A stretch of 9,589 nucleotides of DNA from Victivallaceae bacterium (GTDB lineage: Bacteria; Verrucomicrobiota; Lentisphaeria; Victivallales; Victivallaceae): assembly GCA_028717165.1 (NCBI GenBank), contig JAQUOK010000073.1:1-9589 (forward strand), in the 5' to 3' direction. The notes under the pieces were generated by a model. The model saw only the letters and a list, made by a program, of their open reading frames with translations. It did not search any database and was not told where the DNA came from. Each line of letters starts with the position of its first letter. Position 1 is the first letter of the stretch. A program made the position numbers and the translations under genes. This document shows, in pieces, positions 5,540 through 9,589 of this stretch.

Positions 5540-6318
5540 TGTGCGGACAAACTGGAATAATCTTCGGGAACGCTGAGCGTTCCCCGAACGACATCGAATA
5601 TTTCCGGGAAGTTTTTCAGCGGCTTCTGCTGCTGAACCGGATGCGGGGACCCCATGCCGCGGGAGTGGCGGCGGTTAACGGCGACGGCAGTTTTCAACTG
5701 CTGAAACGCCCGCTGGAGGCCGCCAGTTTTACCCTGCTTCCCGAATACGGCGAATTCATGAACTCGCTGAAACCGGACGCAACCTTGCTGATGGGGCATA
5801 CTCGTTTCGCGACGGTCGGGAGCGTGGAAAAAACCGAGAACGCTCATCCCATCAGGTCGGGATGCTGTCTCGGCACCGTCAACGGCACGATTTTCAACGC
5901 TGATACGCTGTTCAGGAAGTTCCGCCTGACAAGGTTTGCCGAAGTCGACAGCGAACTCATCGTCCGGCTAGCCGACAAGTGCGCTCCCGGCGGAAAAATC
6001 CAGGTGGAAAAACTGCTGGAATGCATCAAGCATTGCCGGGGACAGTTGACGGCGGTTCTGACCTCGCTCGTTACTCCAAAGGGAATAATAATCCTGAAAG
6101 GTAACAAGCCACTGAGTCTGTTTTTCAACCCGAAAATGAACTCGATCATCTATTCATCTGAAAACACTCATATCATGACGGCTCTGCGGGGCGACAAAAA
6201 CTGGCTCAAGCTGAACCTGCCGCACATGACTTGCGCGGTTTTCGACGTCGAAGACCTCATCAGCCCCCAAATCTATCGGCTTAAATTCATAACCCAGTCA
6301 TGGAGGAATAAACAATGA
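5539..6318 (+). CDS. Class II glutamine amidotransferase (GAT-II, Ntn hydrolase), 259 aa
   Basis: The ATG at 5539 overlaps the previous stop and has GGAGGTG just upstream; this start places Cys at position 2, the nucleophile exposed after Met removal. Motifs in order: MCGQTGI at 1-7, RGPHAAGVA at 36-44, GHTRFAT at 86-92, NAHP at 101-104, NGTIFN at 115-120 (Asn115-Gly116, the oxyanion-hole pair), and DSELI at 137-141. These are the glutaminase-site signatures of PurF/GlmS/AsnB-type enzymes. There is no synthetase, SIS or phosphoribosyltransferase domain, so the ammonia or glutamyl group must go to a separate partner; the amidoligase two genes upstream is the obvious candidate. One oddity is Val114 where HNG is usual. 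It is a cytoplasmic protein, and its stop overlaps the cyclotransferase start by four bases. Confidence 0.87.
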   Translation: MCGQTGIIFGNAERSPNDIEYFREVFQRLLLLNRMRGPHAAGVAAVNGDGSFQLLKRPLEAASFTLLPEYGEFMNSLKPDATLLMGHTRFATVGSVEKTENAHPIRSGCCLGTVNGTIFNADTLFRKFRLTRFAEVDSELIVRLADKCAPGGKIQVEKLLECIKHCRGQLTAVLTSLVTPKGIIILKGNKPLSLFFNPKMNSIIYSSENTHIMTALRGDKNWLKLNLPHMTCAVFDVEDLISPQIYRLKFITQSWRNKQ

Positions 6319-6797
6319 TAGACATTCATATTTTTTGTTACGGCAGTTTAAAAAAAGGGCATTGGAATCACCATTTCTGCAAAAATGCCACAAACATCGA
6401 ACCGGCAACCGTATGCGGAAAATTGTATCAGTTGCCGCCGGGTTATCCTGCCTTGCAGGTGCCGAACGACAGCATACTTCTGGCGGGAATAAAGGATGCT
6501 TTCGAGTCCGCGCAGGAACAATATCAGGAAAACGATAACGGCGATTTTGAGTTTAAAATTTACGACGGTTGGGAAACCGTACACGGCGAACTCGTAACCT
6601 TCTCCGACCCGGAAGAAGACATTCCGCCAATCGATAAACTCGAAGGAACGCCTTTCTATTATGACCGGATATTGATTCCCGTCCGAAAAGCGGACGGTTC
6701 GATTATCGCCGCATGGGCTTACGTCATGCACGAAATCCATTTTTCCGCCCGGCGCCTGCCGGACGGAATCTGGCCGGAAAAACCGCTAAACCAATAA
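6315..6797 (+). CDS. AIG2/GGCT-like gamma-glutamylcyclotransferase family protein, 160 aa
   Basis: The start at 6315 overlaps the amidotransferase stop (ATGA), with GGAGG at 6302-6306. The N-terminus carries the family's YGSL signature at 9-12, after a hydrophobic strand (IHIFC), with Lys13-Lys14-Gly15 next. The second signature, IDKLEGTPFYYDR at 106-118, supplies Glu110 at the position of the catalytic glutamate, and a final strand pair (IIAAWAYVM, 130-138) completes the barrel. Family members split gamma-glutamyl amines into 5-oxoproline and a free amine. Residues 59-90 hold a charged insertion not obvious in the shortest homologues. Directly after a GAT-II and near an amidoligase, it could remove or edit an amide made by the ligase; this is inference from context. 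Confidence 0.82.
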   Translation: MIDIHIFCYGSLKKGHWNHHFCKNATNIEPATVCGKLYQLPPGYPALQVPNDSILLAGIKDAFESAQEQYQENDNGDFEFKIYDGWETVHGELVTFSDPEEDIPPIDKLEGTPFYYDRILIPVRKADGSIIAAWAYVMHEIHFSARRLPDGIWPEKPLNQ

Positions 6798-6807
6798 GGA
6801 ACTGGAA

Positions 6808-7074
6808 ATGAGTAAAGAAAAATTAAGAAACTGTCCTGATTGCGGAGTCGCTCCCGGACAGCCGCATCATAACGGCTGTGATATCGAACGCTGCAGCGTC
6901 TGCGGACTCCAGCGGCTCGGTTGCAACTGTGCCGGACACGATTCGCAATTCGCCCGCTGGACCGGCCTGTGGCCGGGAGATGCGGAAGCGACTGCGTTGG
7001 GCATCGATTTGAACGAGTTTTATATGTCTGGAGCCTATAAAAGTTTCATGATAAAACCGGAGAAAAGACAATGA
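6808..7074 (+). CDS. Small cysteine-rich, probable zinc-binding protein, 88 aa
   Basis: The ATG at 6808 follows AAGGAA about eight bases upstream. Residues 9-44 contain Cys9, 12, 24, 29, 32, 39 and 41 plus His20, 21 and 44. They are arranged as CPDCG, a PHHNGC turn, CSVCG and CNCAGHD, which suggests one or two zinc sites. The second half reads FARWTGLWPGDAEATALGID followed by LNEFY, a conserved block I recall from small actinobacterial and PVC proteins with the same CPDCG...RCSVCG layout. Its function is unknown; it is not a DNA-binding zinc finger in any classical sense. The stop overlaps the DUF2924 gene start by four bases (ATGA), so it is coupled to the recombination module rather than standing alone. 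Confidence 0.7.
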   Translation: MSKEKLRNCPDCGVAPGQPHHNGCDIERCSVCGLQRLGCNCAGHDSQFARWTGLWPGDAEATALGIDLNEFYMSGAYKSFMIKPEKRQ

Positions 7075-7544
7075 CAGACGACAGAAACCGTACATCAGTC
7101 CTGCGTCAGTTGGCCGCGTTGCAGATAATGGACCGTCAAGAGCTTGAGGACAAATGGCGCGACTTATACGGCTTCGAACCGCCGCGATTCAGACTCTCCT
7201 TTATTCGGCGGCGGTTGGGCTACCGCATCCAGGAACTTTTCTATGGCGGCCTTGAACCGGCGGTACGGGGAAAATTTCAGGAACTGGCGGCAAACGATCA
7301 GATGGCAAGCCAACTGATCCGGCCGCAACCGACAACAAATAACGAAAGTAAGATTCTCCCCGGTACCCGGTTTATCCGGGAATGGAACGGCGAAACCTAT
7401 GAAGCCATTGCTCTTGAAAAAGGCTTCGAATATCAGGGAAAACCCTATCGTTCGCTGACTGCCATAGCTACCGCGATAACCGGGACGAAATGGAACGGGC
7501 ATATCTGGTGGGGCCTGAAAAATCGCAAAAAAGCATCGAAATAA
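7071..7544 (+). CDS. DUF2924 family protein, recombinase-associated, 157 aa
   Basis: The ATG at 7071 overlaps the previous stop. The N-terminal half (11-75) has the helical pattern QLAALQIMDRQELEDKWRDL, then a PP-R-L-IRRRLGYRIQEL stretch (37-56) and a YGGL turn. The C-terminal half (97-149) is the recognisable DUF2924 core: LPGTRFIREWNGETYEA, a GFEYQGKPYRSL hairpin, an AIATAITGT helix and a WWGL end. DUF2924 proteins are typically encoded directly beside large serine recombinases in phages and alphaproteobacteria, as here (12 bases upstream of the recombinase). The C-terminal part is rich in basic and aromatic residues, compatible with DNA binding. A role as accessory or directionality factor for the recombinase is inferred from that association, not proven. 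Confidence 0.85.
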   Translation: MTDDRNRTSVLRQLAALQIMDRQELEDKWRDLYGFEPPRFRLSFIRRRLGYRIQELFYGGLEPAVRGKFQELAANDQMASQLIRPQPTTNNESKILPGTRFIREWNGETYEAIALEKGFEYQGKPYRSLTAIATAITGTKWNGHIWWGLKNRKKASK

Positions 7545-7556
7545 GAGGAAAGACCT

Positions 7557-9491
7557 ATGACCGAAGTAAAAAATATCAAACGTTGCGCTGTTTATACCCG
7601 GATAAGTATTGAGGCCTCGGAACACGAATTCAATTCGCTTGACGCCCAGCGGGAATCGGCGGAAAATTATATAAAAAGCCAGAAAGAGAACGGCTGGGTA
7701 ATTCTGCCGGAACATTATGACGATGACGGCTATTCAGGGGGGAATACGGAACGTCCGGCGCTGAAGCGGCTTTTATCTGACGTTGAAGCCGGTAAAATCG
7801 ACATTATTTTGCTCTACAAAATGGACCGGCTCTCCCGTTCATTGCTGGATTTTATGAAGCTGACTGAGACGCTTGAACAGCATAACGTCAGCTTTGTTTC
7901 GGTTACTCAGGATATCAACACTTCGACCTCGGCGGGCCGGATGATGCTCAATATTTTGATGACTTTTTCAGAATTTGAACGTGCTGTGATCGCCGATCGG
8001 GTTCGGGACCGTGTCGCCGGAAAAAAACGGCGCGGAAAACACTGCGGCGGACCGCCGGTACTTGGCTACGATGTCGACCCGAAAAATATAAAACTTATCA
8101 TCAACTCTGATGAGGCGGCAGTGGTCAGGGAGGCGTTCATACTCTATACTCAATATGGCTCGGCTAAGGAAACCGCACACCGTCTGAATGGCATGGGCTA
8201 TCGTACCAAAGCGTGGACTTCCCGGAAAAACGTTCATCATGGAGGTGAAAAATTTGCTGTCGATACCGTTTATCGCATGTTGAATAATCCGATCTATATC
8301 GGAGAAGTCCGACACAAAGATCAATCCTACCCCGGCGAACACGAGGCGATTATTGATCGTCAGCTTTGGAATCTGGTTCATGAACTTATGAAAGAGAACA
8401 CCCCGGTTGCCGCCGGATATCATAAAAATAACATTACATCGCCCTTTAAAGGCTTGTTGCGTTGCGGACACTGCGGCGGAGCGTTCGGCATATCATACGC
8501 CCGGAACAACAAGAAAAACTCCGATAACCGGCGTTACATGTATTATTTGTGCATAAAAGATGAAGATCGGGCGGAACGGCGTTGCCCATTGGCGCGGATT
8601 CCGGCCGGGGATATTGATCGGATGATCCTGGAACAGATGGCCCGGATTATCAAAACTCCGTCGATGCTGGCTATGGTTTACAATGAGTTGCGTGCGTACG
8701 AAAACCAGAAGCGTAAAACGATAAAACAGCAGCAACGCGAGTTGGAGGCCAAACGGGAAAAAATCCGAAAGCAGATGCTGGCCGGAGACGATCCGGCGGA
8801 ACTGCGGCGGCAATTTGCCGAAACCGAAGACAAACTGGCCCGGCTCAAGAGTCAAACCGAAGAGCTTGGGAGAGAACAATCCGTACATGACCTGCTGAAC
8901 ACCTGTGATTCTATTGGAGCGATCTGGGAAGAATTGTTCCCGGTGGAACGTTACCGGCTGGTGCATTTGCTGTTCGCCCGAATTCGGATTTTCAGCGACC
9001 ATATGATTATGGACGTGAAAACGGACGGTTTGAAATCGCTGATCAGGGAACTCGGAACCGACGAATCCGTCACGGTATCGAATCCGGAAGACGGCGATGG
9101 GAAAATTGTCCGGCTGACGATCCCTTTGATTATGCGGCGGCGCCATGGCCGTAAAGTCGTTCTCAGTCCCGAGGAGGCGAACCAAGCGATTCCGGAAGTC
9201 AGAGAACACGGCCTCAGCGCCCTGGCGCTGCATCTGGCCCGAGCCTATGCCTGGATGGAAATGATCGATTCCGGCAAGGTTGCCTCCATTACAGAACTGG
9301 CCAGGCAGATTGATTTCGACAAAACCTGCGTCATCCGCGACTTGCAACTGCTCAGTCTGGCTCCTGATCTTCAGAAGCTGGCCGCCGAAGGACGTGAGCC
9401 GGAAACATTATCCCTGGCTCGGTTACGTGAGCCGTTCCCGGATGACTGGGAGGAGCAGAGGATGAGGTTTTTGGCAACGGCGGCATCGTAA
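7557..9491 (+). CDS. Large serine recombinase (site-specific integrase), 644 aa
   Basis: The ATG at 7557 has AGAGGAAAG upstream. The catalytic resolvase domain spans about 8-155: VYTRIS with Ser17 as nucleophile and Arg15 beside it, DDDGYSGG at 55-62, KMDRLSRS at 88-95 (Arg91, Arg94), and a FSEFERAVIADRVRD helix at 138-152. A recombinase domain (about 165-285) follows, with a GYDVD start and an NNPIYIGEV motif. A zinc-ribbon has Cys303, Cys306, Cys332 and Cys343. A long charged coiled coil covers about 380-445, the region that in serine integrases helps decide integration against excision. The C-terminus (about 550-640) adds a helix-turn-helix (SITELARQIDFDKTCVIRDL, 577-596) and an AR-REPFP-WEEQR tail, common in DUF2924-linked recombinases. 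All catalytic residues are intact. It would drive integration and excision of this element. Confidence 0.93.
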   Translation: MTEVKNIKRCAVYTRISIEASEHEFNSLDAQRESAENYIKSQKENGWVILPEHYDDDGYSGGNTERPALKRLLSDVEAGKIDIILLYKMDRLSRSLLDFMKLTETLEQHNVSFVSVTQDINTSTSAGRMMLNILMTFSEFERAVIADRVRDRVAGKKRRGKHCGGPPVLGYDVDPKNIKLIINSDEAAVVREAFILYTQYGSAKETAHRLNGMGYRTKAWTSRKNVHHGGEKFAVDTVYRMLNNPIYIGEVRHKDQSYPGEHEAIIDRQLWNLVHELMKENTPVAAGYHKNNITSPFKGLLRCGHCGGAFGISYARNNKKNSDNRRYMYYLCIKDEDRAERRCPLARIPAGDIDRMILEQMARIIKTPSMLAMVYNELRAYENQKRKTIKQQQRELEAKREKIRKQMLAGDDPAELRRQFAETEDKLARLKSQTEELGREQSVHDLLNTCDSIGAIWEELFPVERYRLVHLLFARIRIFSDHMIMDVKTDGLKSLIRELGTDESVTVSNPEDGDGKIVRLTIPLIMRRRHGRKVVLSPEEANQAIPEVREHGLSALALHLARAYAWMEMIDSGKVASITELARQIDFDKTCVIRDLQLLSLAPDLQKLAAEGREPETLSLARLREPFPDDWEEQRMRFLATAAS

Positions 9492-9524
9492 GGTTGTCGT
9501 CCTGTTCCCGGGGCCGTTAAAATA

Positions 9525-9563
9525 CTTTTGCAGATTTAAAGTTCAACTTGAAATCTGCAAAAG
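9525..9563. repeat. Near-perfect 39-bp palindrome downstream of the recombinase
   Basis: Arms CTTTTGCAGATTT (9525-9537) and AAATCTGCAAAAG (9551-9563) pair perfectly. After one A/G mismatch (9538/9550), AAGTT (9539-9543) pairs with AACTT (9545-9549) around C9544. It begins 33 bases after the recombinase stop. No T-tract follows it on either strand, so it is a poor intrinsic terminator. Its length and symmetry suit a dimeric DNA-binding protein, and a serine-integrase attachment site is one candidate. Confidence 0.7.
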
Positions 9564-9589
9564 ATACTATAGCTTTGAAAATTACCTCA

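Noticed and set aside
8493..9347. 284-codon minus-strand open frame opposite the recombinase gene
   Set aside because: The sense strand holds an intact, motif-complete serine recombinase; the antisense product has no recognisable features.
9525..9563. Reading the palindrome as a normal rho-independent terminator of the recombinase
   Set aside because: The stem is AT-rich at both ends and is followed by ATACTATAG rather than a T-run, so intrinsic termination would be weak.

Overview
The window looks like the right-hand part of a prophage or prophage-derived element in a moderately GC-rich bacterium. All convincing genes lie on the + strand. Gene style (GGAG-type ribosome binding sites, many GAA/GGA and CCG codons) and the mix of small families suggest a PVC-group host, perhaps a Lentisphaerota (Victivallis-like) genome. 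That placement is an impression, because no rRNA or core housekeeping gene is present to test it.

Region 1 (2-2510) is late structural and accessory phage DNA. It holds the C-terminal 490 residues of a tail-fibre or receptor-binding protein whose start lies left of the window. Next come a 131-residue protein with a phospholipase A2-like GxGP...HD pattern, two small lipoproteins, and a strong intrinsic terminator. No capsid, portal, holin or endolysin gene is visible.

Region 2 (2511-3890) is an early or accessory transcription unit. A promoter (TTGCTA-17-TATACT) sits between the arms of a 22-bp inverted repeat. It is followed by two small proteins of unknown function and a HARE-HTH protein, then a terminator.

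Region 3 (3891-9491) starts with a second, diverged copy of the same promoter and inverted-repeat module, so both units are probably under one regulator. It drives a tight series of genes. A glutamine-synthetase-fold amidoligase (Amidoligase_2 type) comes first, then a protein ending in an NMFD-type (DUF5049-like) domain, a stand-alone class II glutamine amidotransferase, and an AIG2/GGCT-like gamma-glutamylcyclotransferase. The last four of these eight genes are that cyclotransferase, a small cysteine-rich protein, a DUF2924 protein and a large serine recombinase. The first and third to fourth genes supply the parts of an amide-bond chemistry: ammonia release from glutamine, amide ligation, and gamma-glutamyl-type cleavage or cyclisation. 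The substrate is unknown. The recombinase with DUF2924 is the probable integration/excision module.

Region 4 (9492-9589) contains a near-perfect 39-bp palindrome 33 bases after the recombinase stop codon. It is a candidate attachment-site element or the element boundary.

The most interesting points are the amidoligase/GAT-II/cyclotransferase cassette carried next to an integrase, and the paired promoter/operator modules that appear to co-regulate it with the HARE-HTH unit.
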